A stretch of DNA of 64,000 bases, from the NCBI GenBank assembly GCA_001599935.1, contig BCIJ01000020.1:170107-234106 (forward strand), written 5' to 3'. How positions within the stretch are numbered: position 1 is the first letter of the stretch; each line of letters begins with the position of its first letter. Positions 18,623-30,543 of this stretch are shown piece by piece. Position numbers and translations under genes: made by a program. The notes under the pieces are model-generated. The model saw only the letters and a list, made by a program, of their open reading frames with translations. It was not told where the DNA came from and ran no database searches. Origin of the DNA: Holtermannia corniformis (taxonomy: Eukaryota > Basidiomycota > Tremellomycetes > Holtermanniales).

Positions 18623-19594
18623 TTAAGCCTTGGCCTTTTTGTCGGCCTGACGAATGTTAGCGCTATGATGACATGGGATCAGCACGAACCGGCTCGGCGC
18701 CCGTGCCAAATTTCTCTGCGCGCTTTCGCTTCTTCTCCTCTTCGTCTTGTATACGCTGAGCAACGGCACTGTGCGCTGCGTCAGCTATAAGCTTGTCGGC
18801 ACCGCACTGTACTGACGGGTCTACTTCCTTTGGCTTCTCGGGCTCCCTTGCCTTGACTTCTTTACCCTCCTTCTTGTCCACCGCCGGAGCCTTAGCTACG
18901 GGCACGTCGACGGGCCCAAACTTGGCCGCACGCTTCGCCAGCAGCTCGTCGCTGATCCCAAGCGTCTTGACACCGTCCGCGGCAATCTTCTCGCGCTTCT
19001 TCTGCTCCGGCTTTGCAGCAGCTTCCGTTGGCTTGGTTTCGGTTGTAGCGGGTACAGCCTTGCCATTGGCTTTTGCTTGAGCTCTCGGCTTGGGTGCCGC
19101 GTTTGGGTCGTATGGGATTCCGAAGCGCTCGGCGCGCTTGCGGAGGGCTTCTTGTTCCGGGGTGAGGGTCTGACGTGAGGTATCAGGCATTGCACTGCGC
19201 GAGCGTCAATGAACGTACCTGAGTAGTAGTGGAAGTAGTTGCATCGGCTTGAGTCGGCGAAGCGACCGCGGCGTCTGTTGATGCACCCGCTGGCTCGGCT
19301 GGCGCGGTTTCGAGCGATGCCGTCTCCTCGCTGTACATCGCACAGAGTCAGCATTCAACACAGTCAGACAAGCATAACAAACTCACATAGGTGGCGCCAC
19401 GAGCTTCACTTCATCGTGCTCAACAGGCAACAGCCGTTGAATCAAGTCATCCTTCTTGCCCGTCGTTGGCAAACCATGCTTTGTCAACAGCTCCTTGAGT
19501 TCTGTGACCTTGAATTTTTGGCTGATAGAAAAGACACATCAGTCTCTGCGGTACGTGACGTTTTCCCAGCCGCTACTCACAGCTTTGCTTCCAT
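18623..19594 (-). CDS. THO1: SAP-domain nuclear protein of the THO1/SARNP type
   Basis: The SAP domain is at the very N-terminus: FKVTELKELLTKHGLPTTGK, then KDDLIQRLLP. A Pro/Ala/Thr-rich linker follows, then two repeats of the THO1/SARNP signature: ALRKRAERFGIPYD, LLAKRAAKFGPVD and near the end KRKRAEKFGTGAEP. About 240 residues in five or more exons; the first exon is only 14 nt and the last (ADKKAKA) follows a GTTCGT donor. The family binds DNA and RNA and works with THO/TREX in mRNP assembly and export. The stop lies 119 bp from the convergent SDA1 stop. Confidence 0.85.
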
Positions 19595-19872
19595 GTTGGC
19601 TGTCGTGTCACAGGTTGAAGACGCGTAGAAGGTCTGGAGCACCATCAACGGCTTAACTCGGTGGGCTGAACAGGCCAAACAGTTATTCACATGAAACTAG
19701 TGCAAAGTCTGTGCTGCAAACGCAAGATGTTCTTGCTTCTCATGGAACAGAATCCGAGGATGGTGCGAGCAAGGGAATGACGGAGGCATAGGACTTTCAG
19801 TCGCTACGCAAGTAGACCATGGTGGGTGCTTGTCGTTTCGTTCTCTTCAAATGGTCAAGCTAAATCAGCTAG
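19595..19872. promoter_or_regulatory. Shared divergent promoter region (THO1 and PPR gene)
   Basis: 278 bp between two divergent start codons. No clear TATA box. No other element recognised. Confidence 0.5.
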
Positions 19873-22398
19873 ATGTTCAAACGACCAATTCGACGAGTCA
19901 CTGCAGCTGCAGCACACCGACTTTTGCCGAGCTCTCATGCCATGCAGAGCAGCAGTGAGCAATGTCTAGGGATCAGGCTCGTCTCGACAGGCGCAGGTCC
20001 AAGTCGTAGTGCCGACGGTTCGCGCAGCACCACTCAGCGCAAACGCAACCGTATCGGTCGTTTCGCGGTGCACGCGATGTTGGAAGCGGACTTTACCCGC
20101 CATAGTACCGAGGCGCATGTACCGGAACATCGACTACTCAACGCCCTCCCCAGTCGTAATGTCGATTCACCCAACGCGCCGACTGTCGAAGAGTGGGCGA
20201 CCGTGCTTACACGGAAAGTCGGCACTTTGCAAGAAATTGTCAATTCGATGGAGCGATGTCTTCCTTCAGAGCAGACTCATCAAGCTATGGCCGGCAAAGC
20301 GAGGGCCATTCAGTGGCCTCGATGGTTCTTGCAGTCTGCACTATCGACCTCGGCAGACCCCACGTCCCTTTTGCGATTTTTGCCACACCTTATGCAGGAG
20401 CTAGGACGGCTGCGGCCTAGCAGACAGGTACAGCTCGTCGCAAACCTGCTGGCAGCTATGGCGCCATATAACATGATAGCTGCCATAGCGCCTTTGCTGG
20501 AACAATGCTTGAGCTCGGCTAGGGCCTCGTCGACTCCAGCGACGCCAAAGCCATCAAGTGGCGTCGATCTGCTTCCTTTGGTCAGAGCCATCACCAGCTT
20601 TGGTAGATCAACTACACTGCGGTCGCCTGCAACAGGTGTCACCTCGTCGCTCAGCGAGCAACACCGCTCCATCCTCTCAAGCTGCATCCTCCGCCTGCTG
20701 CTACACCAGCTCTCCCTTCCGCATCCCTACAACACACTCCCCACCGCCATATTTCCATTACTTCTCGACTCGTCCATCCTCACACCGGCACTCCGACAGA
20801 TCCTACTGCGGCACGCTCAAGCTCAGAACGTGACTTTGTCACGGAAACAATGGCGCGCTGCGTTTGTAGCGGCTGTGCGAGAGAGAGACACGCGTGGAGC
20901 CGAAGCAATATGGCTACGCAACCTCTCCTCGCCACAAAAAAACGAAACGGGCGTGGCGGAACTTGACGAACAGGGAACGATCGGCGTGTTGATGCTGGCG
21001 TGGGCGCAGGCGTCGTACAATGCGTTGGTCGTGGCAACAACAAAGCTCGATCTCTTCAAGGATGAGGAGCAGGTTTCGTCCAGTGCTGTCGTCTCGCCCA
21101 TAGTGGCGGCGAGTCAACTCGAACCCAGCCGATGGGCAAACACGATGATGGCAGCCCGCGCTGCCGAGGAACCTCACACAACGCCCGATGACCTCGTACA
21201 GCACCTCGCACGACCTGATCCGAAGCAGCTTGACCGCAGGACGCTCACGGCTGTCATGCGCGGCCTGTCAGAGCGTGGTGATGACGAAAGCGCCCTTCGT
21301 CTCTGGGAGGCAATGGTGACGCGGGAGCACCGGCGCATCAAGGCAGGCGAACAGATTCCACAAGTGGACCAAGTCGCGCTGACTGTCGCTGCCGATTGCA
21401 TGGGTCGTCAAGGTCGGCTCGAAGAGGCCGTTGCGCTAGTCGACTCGTGGGCCACGCGTCCTTGGCAATCCACGAGTCCATCGACGGAGGCACAGACTCT
21501 ACCGATCGATACGCGCACAGCAAACGTCTTGCTCCAGGCTTGCGCCCATAGTGGTCGTGCATCCATCGCCTTTCGCATCTGGGAGGCAATGTTGCCTCGT
21601 TGGGGCGTTTATCACGACGCTGTATCACTCGCACTACTGCTCAAGGCTGCCAATGTCGAGCGCGACGGTCGACAACCGCGACGCGGCATCCTTGCGGAAG
21701 GTCGGGATCTGTTCAGCGAGGGTTTGCACGAGTTTACCGCTTCTTTCAAGCCCGTCAACGCGGAAGACGCAGGCTACGAAGCGTACGAGGCAAGCGGGTT
21801 CGCCAAGGGGTCGGTCTCAGTCCTGTTAGATGACGAAACCCCCCGTCGGATGGCGAGCCATCAACAAGCGCAAGAGTCGAGACAACGAGCGCGGCGATTG
21901 TTCCGGTACATCCTGTTCAGCAACTGGCCCGACTTGGCGACGGTTCAATCTCCCCTCTCGGTGTCTCGCGGAGGTTGGGCGGCCTTCAAAACACTCGTTC
22001 ATCTCTCTCCGACGACGCCATCACCACCACCTCAATCGTCGCCCCTGCTATGCCTGCCAACGCCCAACGCTCGGTACACCCACGTCGTACCAACCAACTC
22101 TTCCTTCAGCGCATACATCTCACTCTTGGCAGGTCTCCAAGCGTGGCCCGAGATCCCACTAGCGTTTGCGTGGATGAAAGCGTTGTCGATCGAGCCATCA
22201 TGGCACCTGATGCGCAAAGCTCTGCTCCTGATCGGTGAAAACGCCGGGCCGAAACGCTACATCAGCAGTCGATGGATGCGTGACGACCAAGTTTTACGAG
22301 AGTGGTTCCTCGACTGGCTGGCAGACCGTGACCGATCCGTACCGACGGAAGACGATGTCGCGGCGTTGGTCCGAGCGCGATCGGCGCGTCGACGCTAG
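19873..22398 (+). CDS. Large mitochondrial PPR-like protein
   Basis: Single exon of 841 residues, remarkable among intron-rich neighbours. The N-terminus (MFKRPIRRVTAAAAHRLLP) is basic and lacks acids, a likely mitochondrial presequence. Helical-repeat segments of pentatricopeptide type are visible: LTAVMRGLSERGDDESALRLWEAM near residue 460 (given here as LTAVMRGLSERG and ALRLWEAM), VDQVALTVAADCMGRQGRLE, TANVLLQACAHSGRASIAFR with IWEAM, and YHDAVSLALLLKAANVE. The S-A-x-R-x-W-E-x-M pattern is typical of PPR. Such proteins bind organellar RNA for processing or translation. No ORF break is seen. Orthology to a named yeast PPR protein cannot be judged. Confidence 0.75.
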   Translation: MFKRPIRRVTAAAAHRLLPSSHAMQSSSEQCLGIRLVSTGAGPSRSADGSRSTTQRKRNRIGRFAVHAMLEADFTRHSTEAHVPEHRLLNALPSRNVDSPNAPTVEEWATVLTRKVGTLQEIVNSMERCLPSEQTHQAMAGKARAIQWPRWFLQSALSTSADPTSLLRFLPHLMQELGRLRPSRQVQLVANLLAAMAPYNMIAAIAPLLEQCLSSARASSTPATPKPSSGVDLLPLVRAITSFGRSTTLRSPATGVTSSLSEQHRSILSSCILRLLLHQLSLPHPYNTLPTAIFPLLLDSSILTPALRQILLRHAQAQNVTLSRKQWRAAFVAAVRERDTRGAEAIWLRNLSSPQKNETGVAELDEQGTIGVLMLAWAQASYNALVVATTKLDLFKDEEQVSSSAVVSPIVAASQLEPSRWANTMMAARAAEEPHTTPDDLVQHLARPDPKQLDRRTLTAVMRGLSERGDDESALRLWEAMVTREHRRIKAGEQIPQVDQVALTVAADCMGRQGRLEEAVALVDSWATRPWQSTSPSTEAQTLPIDTRTANVLLQACAHSGRASIAFRIWEAMLPRWGVYHDAVSLALLLKAANVERDGRQPRRGILAEGRDLFSEGLHEFTASFKPVNAEDAGYEAYEASGFAKGSVSVLLDDETPRRMASHQQAQESRQRARRLFRYILFSNWPDLATVQSPLSVSRGGWAAFKTLVHLSPTTPSPPPQSSPLLCLPTPNARYTHVVPTNSSFSAYISLLAGLQAWPEIPLAFAWMKALSIEPSWHLMRKALLLIGENAGPKRYISSRWMRDDQVLREWFLDWLADRDRSVPTEDDVAALVRARSARRR

Positions 22399-22459
22399 AC
22401 GTAAGCCAAGGACCAGAACGTGTACTTATACGCAATGTCCATCAATGTATGTATGTGTG

Positions 22460-24246
22460 CTATGCTCTGACAAAGTGCTGCGACTCCAGACGTTCACCCG
22501 CCATGCTTGCGCGCACCCATCTCGAGATCATAGTTGCCAACAGCGTGCGGGTCGATTGTCGTGTTCCCGCCTTCGCGCTTTTCTTGCGCGGCGGTAGCCG
22601 TCGCGGCTGTGCAGGTGTTAGCCACGCCCAGTCCTTCCAAATGCACCAATACGTACGGTCAGCGATACCGGTTCGAGTACCCCAGCCAGTCTCGTGCAAC
22701 GTGAAAAGAGCGTAAATCTTCATGAGAGCGCTGCGGAACGAGTCAGCGCCGGCCTTGTCGTGTCGCGTACATGACTAACAAATAGTAGCCGAACAGGATC
22801 CAGGCAGGGACGTGAATGATGTCTTGTGGGCGATACCACAAGTGGGGGAGGAGTTTTGCGGTACGTGTGCAGGTGAGCCAGACGACATACTGGGATGAGT
22901 TAGTATAGTCGCGCGGGCCGAGCCAGGTAGCTCACGGAGCAGATGATGTTCCTGCGGGACGTCAGTAACTCTAGCCATCGAAAGCGACGATACTCACCAT
23001 GCTGGGAGATGGTAGCCACCGTCATCGACATTTTTTGTACTCTTGACAATCAGATAGGTGACCAGCACCGGTCCGACGAGCAGCGTCAAAGGGTTGATAA
23101 ACTTGTCGAGCATGGTATAGGTCACGTAGGGGTGTTTTGTCCAGACGTAGCGTTCTGTAAAGACGCTTCTGAAATCACTTCGCCAAGTGTTGCGCGTCCA
23201 CCGTAGCACCTGCTTGATGAAGCGCCAATTCGGCTTCATCGTCGAGAGCAGTTCGGCCTCTTTGCAGACTTGGACATAGGTGTTCCAGCCGTGCGAGACC
23301 ATCCATCGAGTGAGAAACTTGTCGTCACCAGAGTTGAGGTGGTATTTCCCGAGCCAGAGGTCGTTTGTGAAACCGTGGAGGAAATCGGGGTCTTTGAGGA
23401 TCACGGTGCGGTAAGCGGCGGTTCGGCCTGACAAGCACGGGATTCCGCCGTCAATGTGGGTTGAGGATGCAATCTCAATGTTGCGGATCGTGAGGCGGAA
23501 AGCGGCGAGGACTTCCCAGACGGTCATCTTGTCACCGCAGGGTTGGACGCGCTGAGATGTTCCGACGCCGCCGACTTGCTGGTCCTCAAAGCATGCAAGG
23601 ACGTAGGGAAGCAGCGTCGGTGGCCAGATGGCATCGTCGTCTGCAAACACGATGATGTCGGTCGTCGTATTCCGGATCCCGTGCGTCATCTGCAGTCGCT
23701 TGTTGGCGAACGGGACCGTCAACACTCGGATCTTGGACGGGTCGACAGAGTTGGCGAGCTCTTGCAGGGGGCCAACCATGCGGTCTTCGGTCACGATGAT
23801 GATTTCTTTTGGGTTGCCTTCGAGCCAGGAGAAGGCGGCCTCTGCAATGACGCGTCAATCGAGCTCATGCAAGTGATGGGTTGGGCTCACCGCGAAACTC
23901 CTCGCCGGCATCAATGGTCGGGACGATAATGGTCACATCTTCGGACGCGACGTAGGTTGGGTTGGTAGGGAGCGGGATGGGCCGGTACGCGGCTCGTGCA
24001 ATCAGACGGATAATGTACCACAAGTAGCGGTAGAAGCTGGGGGCGTAAGCTGCAGTTCAGTAGCTTCGGAAAGGGTGCGTACCCAATGATCCCAAAAGGA
24101 ACGACTGCGGGACATCAGTACCATTGCGGGTCTACCGCCGGGCCACTCACAGACTGGGAACTTGTCCGCAGTAAGATATCTGAAAACACGGGCCTGTAAG
24201 CCCGACGCTAATTGGGAGGATCGACGGTTTTGACTACGCACAACAT
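22460..24246 (-). CDS. Family 2 glycosyltransferase, Cps1/hyaluronan-synthase-like
   Basis: About eight exons from ATG 24246, roughly 480 residues. An N-terminal membrane segment (FYRYLWYIIRLIARAAYRP) precedes the GT2 domain: VTIIVPTIDAGEEF, then IVFADDDAIWPPTLLPYV with the DxD-like metal site, SGRTAAYRT, the acceptor-site GDDKFLTRW and the QVLR-W motif (QVLRWTRNTWRSD). At least three C-terminal membrane segments follow (PLTLLVGPVLVTYLIV, the VVWLTCT region, PAWILFGYYF). This is the layout of processive membrane polysaccharide synthases such as cryptococcal Cps1 and the fungal GT2 proteins linked to hyphal growth. It acts at the plasma membrane on a UDP-sugar; the polymer is not predictable. 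The short first exon (9 nt) is inferred. Confidence 0.82.
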
Positions 24247-25087
24247 TGCTTCTAGCCGACTGCTGTGACCAAGAAGTCGAACGGGTCCAAGCTCTTGCCG
24301 CCTCTGTCGTTCGGCTCTTGCTGTCCAGGTCAAGTAACGGGGAGTGAAGGCCGAAAGGGCGATGCGGATGTCGTGAGGCTAAGGTTTGCTTTTGGCCCTC
24401 GACTAGCCCGCGCGTCGTTGCAGTCGTCACGTCGTCACGCGCCTGTGCGTGTCAGAGCCTCGTCGCTGCCGTTTGCGCCGCTCACTAATGATACAGTCGT
24501 CGCTCGCTCGCTCTGAGTGTTTCCTGGTTTAGGTCCTGCGTTTCGGTTACGTACAAACCGGCACGCGCAGGCAGCACGCAACTGCGGCGATCGCAGTCTG
24601 TGTTGTGCGGTTACGACTCGGCCTGGTCTTTGCTCTGATCACAGCGTGAGGGTACAGAACACAAGAGGGTGATGGCAGCTCGAGCAGTGTGCACATGCCG
24701 CCAAGATCCCGTCGGATGCTAGCCTGAAATAGGGCGGTGTGGGGCGGTGCGGATCGCCTCGAGCGGTGCTACCTTACATATGTCATGCAAATGGCACCAA
24801 AATCCACTGCCTCTATAAACTACTTGCATGGTCTTTGCGTTGGGCAAGCATGCCACGAGATATGCAAGTGGGCGTATGATGTAGCAACCCGCCGTGTCCT
24901 GATGAGGATGAGCGATTAGGATTCGTCGATTAGGATAAAATACACGTCTTGCCTAATGATCACGTGCGCTCTACTATGAGGTTTAACGAATCCCCCCGGT
25001 TACCCGAAATCTTTGTCCACCCGAGGTCCACTCTGGAGGGCTATAGCAACCCGTCGCCGTCACTTCTCTGGAGACCTTGCATCATCA
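24247..25087. other. Divergent intergenic region (GT2 and NOC2)
   Basis: About 840 bp. A TATA-like CTCTATAAAC lies at about 24812 but far from either start. Short ORFs show no domain. No RNA gene recognised. Confidence 0.5.
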
Positions 25088-27606
25088 TGGGTAAACAGAC
25101 CAAGCAGAGCAAAAAGTTTGCGTCGTCCGGTAAGCTCAAGGACACGATCAAGCGCCGGCGGCAGCACCAGCAGATCAAGAAGAAGGCCGACGACCGGGAT
25201 CAGCGCAAGGCTAAGCAGCGCGGCAAGAACACGGAAGAGTTTAGCGACGAGGAGCAGAGTGGAGACGATGAGCAGGTGAAGGAGGGCAAGCGCGAGGGCG
25301 TCAAGAGGTGTGTGGGCTCATTGTGGCCATGTGAGCCTAACTGACTGGTCATCAAGCGCACCTCAGACGGTTGATGAACTGTTTGGCACAGTGCGTGTTT
25401 TGTCGGTTTCGCATCTGATCAAACTGACACGTCTCAGGGAGAGGACGCAGAAGACGAGCTCGAGGATGAAGACGCCGGGTCGTCGTTCGGTGACCTCTCT
25501 GGGGACGATGCCTCGGACGACGGCCTTCAATCCGAAGAAGCCATGGCCGCGCAGATGGCCGCACTCGAGAAGAAGGATCCCGAGTTCTTCAAGTACCTGC
25601 GGGAGAACGACGCTGGCCTGCTCGACTTTGGCGCTGACAAGGGCAAGGGCCGAGAAGAGGCCATGGACGAGGACGACGAGGTCGAGGCTGAAGAAGAGGA
25701 TGACGCGATGAACGTCGAGGAGAAGGAGAGGCGTAAGATCAGTGTGACGCCAAAGATGCTGCGCCAATGGCAGCAGGGCATGCTCAAGGTGTGTGGCGAC
25801 GACTCATGGCGCTGGACGGAGCTGACGGGGTGATAGCAACATTCGCTGCGGTCTTTGAGGAAAACGGTGCTGGCGTTCAGAGCGGCCGCCCACATGAACG
25901 AGGAGGAGTCGGACGTCGAGACGGCGTACACGATTGATAGCGCGGCTGGTACGTACGGGTGTGCTGTGGCCGGTCGACGTGCTGACCTGCGGCAGTGTTC
26001 AACAAGGTCGTCATGACTGCGCTCAAATACACGCCGGTCGTACTTGCCCACCACCTTCCCGTCAAGTACCAGCAAAACGGACGGATGTGAGTTGTTGATC
26101 GTTCCCTGCCTGCACACCACTGATGCATGCCCGTAGACGCATGCTGCCTGCGTCCGAGCCTCACGCGACCCTTCCCCGCCTGATCCTCTCCCACTTCTCG
26201 ACCCTCCTTCACCTCATCAAGTCGCTCCCAACCACTCCGTCCAGTATCGCCAAGTCGGAAGAGGACGAGGCCGGTGGGCTGCTCTTCATGGCTGTCGACG
26301 AGTCGATCAAGCTCCTGCCATGGATCATGTCGGCTCGCAAGCACTTGCGAGCGTACATCAAGTTGCTGTTGGATCTGTGGTCTGTTGCCGTCGACAAGGT
26401 CCGAATCGCTTGTTTCCTTGCGATCCGTAAGATCTTTGTCGCGGGCGACGAGTCGATCAAGGATATCTGCCTCAAGGTGTGTTGGGTGGCTGAACGCTTG
26501 CAAGCAGAGCTGACTTGGCCTAGCTGCTGTACCAAGCGCTGCTCCCGCCCTTCCGCCTGACAACAGCGCACACCCTGCCGTCCCTCAACCTGATGAAGAA
26601 TACTGCCTCGGAGCTCTACCAGCTTGCCCCAGCCCTATCCTATCAACACGGCTTCGCGTTCATTCGCATGCTCGCCGTGCACCTCCGCGGCGTCGTCCGC
26701 TCGACAACGACCGGCGGAGGCAGCTCTGGCCAAAACGGTGAAAAGGACGCGTTCAAGGCCGTGTACAACTGGCAGTTTGTGCATGCAATCGACTTCTGGA
26801 GCATTGTGCTCGCAGGAGCCTGTGACCGCAAGACGCAGGAGGAGAACGGCGGGCTCGAAAGCCCGCTCAAGGCTTTGATCTACCCGCTGGTGCAGATTGC
26901 ACTGGGTGCTGTCAGGTGAGTGAATCGTCTGCATCCAACGTCCACAGCTCACACGTGCAGACTGCTTCCGAGCTCGCGCTACTTCCCTCTCCGCTTCCAC
27001 ATCCTGCACTCGCTCATCCGCGTCATCTCACGCACGGGCACCTACGTCCCGCTGTCCCCCTTCCTGCTCGAGATCCTCGACTCTGCCGAGTTCCGGCGCT
27101 CAAAGCCCAAGAACTCGACACTAAAACCGCTCGATCTCGAATACTGCATCCGCGCACCCGCAGCGTACCCCAAGACGCGGACGTTCCAGGAAACGCTCGG
27201 CGACGAGCTCGTCTTCATCCTCGGCGACTACCACGCGGCGCTCGGTACGCACATTGCGTTCCCCGAGATCTCGCTCCCTGTCATCGTGGCTATTCGGCGG
27301 CATATCAAGCGCCAGACGGCGGGGACGCCCAAAGTGCAAGCGCAGCTTAAGACGCTGGTGGAGAAGCTCGAGGCGACGCGGACTTGGGTTGAGAGTAAGC
27401 GGCGGGGGGTGACGTTTGCGCCGGATGATCGGGCAGAGGTTGAGCGCTTTCTGGCGGACGTCGAGGTTGACAAGACACCGTTGGGTAACTGGATGAAGAT
27501 CCAGCGCAAGGTCAGGGACGGGCGGAGGCGCGAGGTGGAGAAGGCGTTGAGAGAGGAGAAGGAGGAGCAGGATGAGGATAGTGAGGATGAGAGCGATGAC
27601 GAGTAG
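25088..27606 (+). CDS. NOC2: NOC2 homologue, nucleolar complex protein
   Basis: Start MGKQTKQSKKFASSGKLKDT, the basic NOC2-type N-terminus, then acidic runs. The Noc2 domain follows: PEFFKYLRENDAGLLDF, VTPKMLRQWQQGML, LLYQALLPPFR, NLMKNTASELYQLAP, QHGFAFIRMLAVHLR, AVYNWQFVHAIDFWSIVL, LIYPLVQIALGAVRL, SSRYFPLRFHILHSL, YVPLSPFLLEIL and LGDELVFILGDYHAAL. The C-terminus is acidic (EDSEDESDDE). About 730 residues, about nine exons. NOC2 forms complexes with NOC1/MAK21 and NOC3 that move pre-60S particles from nucleolus to nucleoplasm. Introns are 40-55 nt. Confidence 0.9.
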
Positions 27607-27780
27607 GCGTTGGATCATGCATTGGATCACTGTCGATTTATTTCGTGAAGAGCAGTGTGTGCGCCTTCATCGCGCGGGCGGTGTGTTGTCTAAGGACTAC
27701 TGTATGTCCTTTCTTTTTCATTTGCACGCCAGCGGCGATAGAGCAATCACGACAACGTGAAGACATGCATAGCGTCTCTA

Positions 27781-28041
27781 TCACAGCCCAGCGCGGCGGC
27801 GAGCGACAGCCTCCATGTCTTCTTCCCAAGGTATCTCCGTGCGCGTGTCAGTCAACTCGCAAACGTCCATCGCTGAGCCGTACTCCCGGTTTGAGTGCCG
27901 GACCTCATGCTCGTGTTCTGGCGTGCGATCGTGCGTCGAAGAGTAGAAGCCTCTGCAGTGGTGTACGGGCTGGCTGGTGGACACGGTGTTGTCATCAGCG
28001 GTAGCGAGATCGGTATCAGGTTCCACGCTATCGGTGCTCAT
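27781..28041 (-). CDS. Small hypothetical protein
   Basis: Single-exon frame of 86 residues (start MSTDSVEPDTDLATADDNTV), acidic and hydrophilic, with no recognisable domain, signal peptide or membrane segment. It is an uninterrupted ORF in an otherwise unexplained interval convergent with NOC2. It may not be a gene. Confidence 0.3.
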   Translation of the reverse strand: MSTDSVEPDTDLATADDNTVSTSQPVHHCRGFYSSTHDRTPEHEHEVRHSNREYGSAMDVCELTDTRTEIPWEEDMEAVARRRAGL

Positions 28042-28551
28042 TTCGATATGTGAGTAAGTGAGACAGCAGAAGTTCGTGTGAAAGCCGGCTTAAGTAGCTA
28101 CAAGGCGAGGATGCGCTCTTTTCTCCCGAGCTTCACAACTAAAGAGCTCGATCAGGGGTACCTTTCATGGGCTCTCCTTTGCCAGCGCCCGGATCAAAAT
28201 TGATGACTATGGCTTGTCACTACACTCTACGGCGAGGACGCCTTGAAAGACAGGACATTGAGTGGCGCACTTTTGAGCTGGCTGCCACATGACAGCTTTG
28301 TCTGCATGACGATGGCGTCTGCCATACCAGATGCAAGGACATGAATTGCACTAGCTGGTATGCAATCCAGTATGAAGAGTGTTGGCAAGTATCGGTCCTT
28401 GACGATGTACCGACTGCGCCTGGCGGGTTGTCTGCCTTGATCGGTGGTGGCGCATGAAACACAGGGCGGATGCGCCACGTGGGTGCGTTTCAGGACCAGC
28501 TTGGTTCGTTGACTATCCTGCGCGCAGCAACAACCACACCGACCTCACAGG
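28042..28551. other. Intergenic DNA upstream of the RING/TRAF gene
   Basis: About 510 bp. Overlapping minus-strand ORFs at 28220-28478 show no domain. Presumed promoter of the gene at 28552. Confidence 0.45.
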
Positions 28552-30543
28552 ATGGCATCGTCTGTTCAGCATAGCTATACTGAAGACGTCAACGCCAATT
28601 TGGTACGCCTCGATCAAACGTCACAGTCGTCGAGCTGATTCATCATTTTCATAGATCTGTTGCATCTGTCGGTGCGCGCACTCGTCCCAACCTTGTGTCA
28701 ATGAGTGACGATAGCTTGATAGCTCTCCATACGTGGATCCGCAGACGACAACGACATGCTCCCATACCTTCTGTCGAGGATGCATCTCACAAGCTCTCGA
28801 TCAGACCGCCCAGTGCCCCATAGATCGTTCGCCTTTGACCCGAGATCAGGTCAAGCCAGCCCCTGGTATCATCAGAAATGTGAGCTTTGCTCGCCTGCAG
28901 CTCAAGCTAAATACTGAGACACCGCAAGCTCGTGGATGAGTTGCTGGTACACTGCCGACACTCACACTGCGACGCGATCACGCAACGAGGGATGTTGGAA
29001 CATCACGAGAAAGTTCAGTGCGCGTTTAGCCTAGTGACATGCTCTGCGAATGACTGTGACGTCGAGGTATGTCCTGTGTAGCAACCGGGAGAGGTGTATG
29101 GCTGACTGATAGCATAGATGTTGCGAAAGGACCTCGATGGTCATTTGAGTTTGAGGTGCGGCGCTCGAAGACAGATTTGCGAGGGTTGCGGTGCAAGGTA
29201 CCGCGTGAAGGACCGCATGGTACGCTAGTTGATTCTGTACAAGCCGGGGTGAGCTGATGTCATGCTTAGAATCACCTGGTCGACTGTGCTGCACGAGAAG
29301 ACCAATGTCCAGCATGTCGTCTAGCTCGTCAGTCCACTTTCATCCATCGAAAGGACATGCGTCTTACCACACACAGTGCCCCGCAACGGTATGACCGTCC
29401 ATCTCGACGTCTGCGCAGAGGTCCCTACACCTTGCCCGATGAGCACGCACGGGTGTCCAGTCACCGTTCCGCGGTGCGATCTGCCTGCACATCTTCGAGC
29501 ATGTCCTTTCCAGGCGCTGTCCGGCTTCTTCGCCGTCAATGACGCCCGGATGGCCGCCATGGCCCGAGATCATGACCAACTATCGGCCAAGGTCGAGACG
29601 TTGGAACAGGATCTGCGCGCAGCGAAGCGTGAGGCGGAAGAAGCTAAGCGGTCATTGGGTCGTTTCTGGGGACGACACACGATTCCAGAGAATCGATGGC
29701 CGGACGCGGCTCCAGGCTTTCAAGAGGTCTTGAGCGACGTGCAGGCACTCAACGTCGACGTCGGTGATCTAAGACTGCCTGCGGCTCACCCAGCCTCCCC
29801 GTTGGCAGCCAGCACCGAGTCATCAAGCTCCAATCCATGGCCTCAAGACGCGTCAAGTCTGCCCGATCCGACGTCGGATCCAGGCTTTTCATCAAGCCCA
29901 CACACGTCGCCTTTCCTGTCGTCGTACACGGCTCCATTTGCCCAGCCGAGCGCCATTGCGATGGCGCCGGTGAGACTGGCACCGCTTTCAGCGTGGTCGA
30001 CCATGTCAATGGCCGAGGCGGTCACGGCACTGCGCAACGTAGTGCAGGGTCTGGCTCATGCCATGGATGGACTAGAACGTCGCGCTGAAGTGTACGTCCG
30101 CTCGGCTGATGAATACAAACAGCTGATCACCGACCAGGCGGACAACGACGGAAAGCCTGCGTGTACTCGAAGAAGTCGGCAGTCTGCGAGCCATTGTACA
30201 CGGACTACGGATGCGTACGTATGGGACAATCAATCGATTCAGACTGCTTACAGCTCCACAACGTAGAAGTCATGATGGACCGCACCCAAGTCCTTCAACG
30301 GGCATCATGGACGCCACCGCCAATGCGCCCACCAGCCTCACCACCCGTCGCCGATCCGAGCACGACGACGCCATTCTCGAGCTTATCATCACGGCTTGTG
30401 TCACCCGACGCTGCACCGTACGATGCGCACGTTCCTTTCGAATCGCTGCACCGCCGGCGCGCCTCGGGGACCAGCGGGGCGGACACGGGTTCCTTTGTCG
30501 ACGGCGACGCGGGGGATGACCTAACTACCACTTCGCGTCAGTG
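28552..30543 (+). CDS. RING plus TRAF-type zinc-finger protein with coiled coil
   Basis: About eight exons. An N-terminal C3HC4 RING follows a 17-residue lead: ICCICRSPYVDP, CSHTFCRGCI, CPIDRSPL. Next come TRAF-type zinc fingers: VDELLVHCRHSHC, LEHHEKVQC, CGARRQICEGCGAR, NHLVDC, CPACLPRNGM, HLDVCAE, CPMSTHGCPVTVPRCDL, HLRACPF. After that a heptad coiled coil (DQLSAKVETLEQDLRAAKRE), a Ser/Pro-rich stretch and a second helical region. The C-terminus is Ser/Thr-rich and ends TTSRQ. No MATH domain is seen. By analogy with RING/TRAF proteins it is probably an E3 ubiquitin ligase; target unknown. The zinc-finger frame requires introns at 28674-28722, 28879-28928 and others, all with good GT-AG signals. 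Confidence 0.75.
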
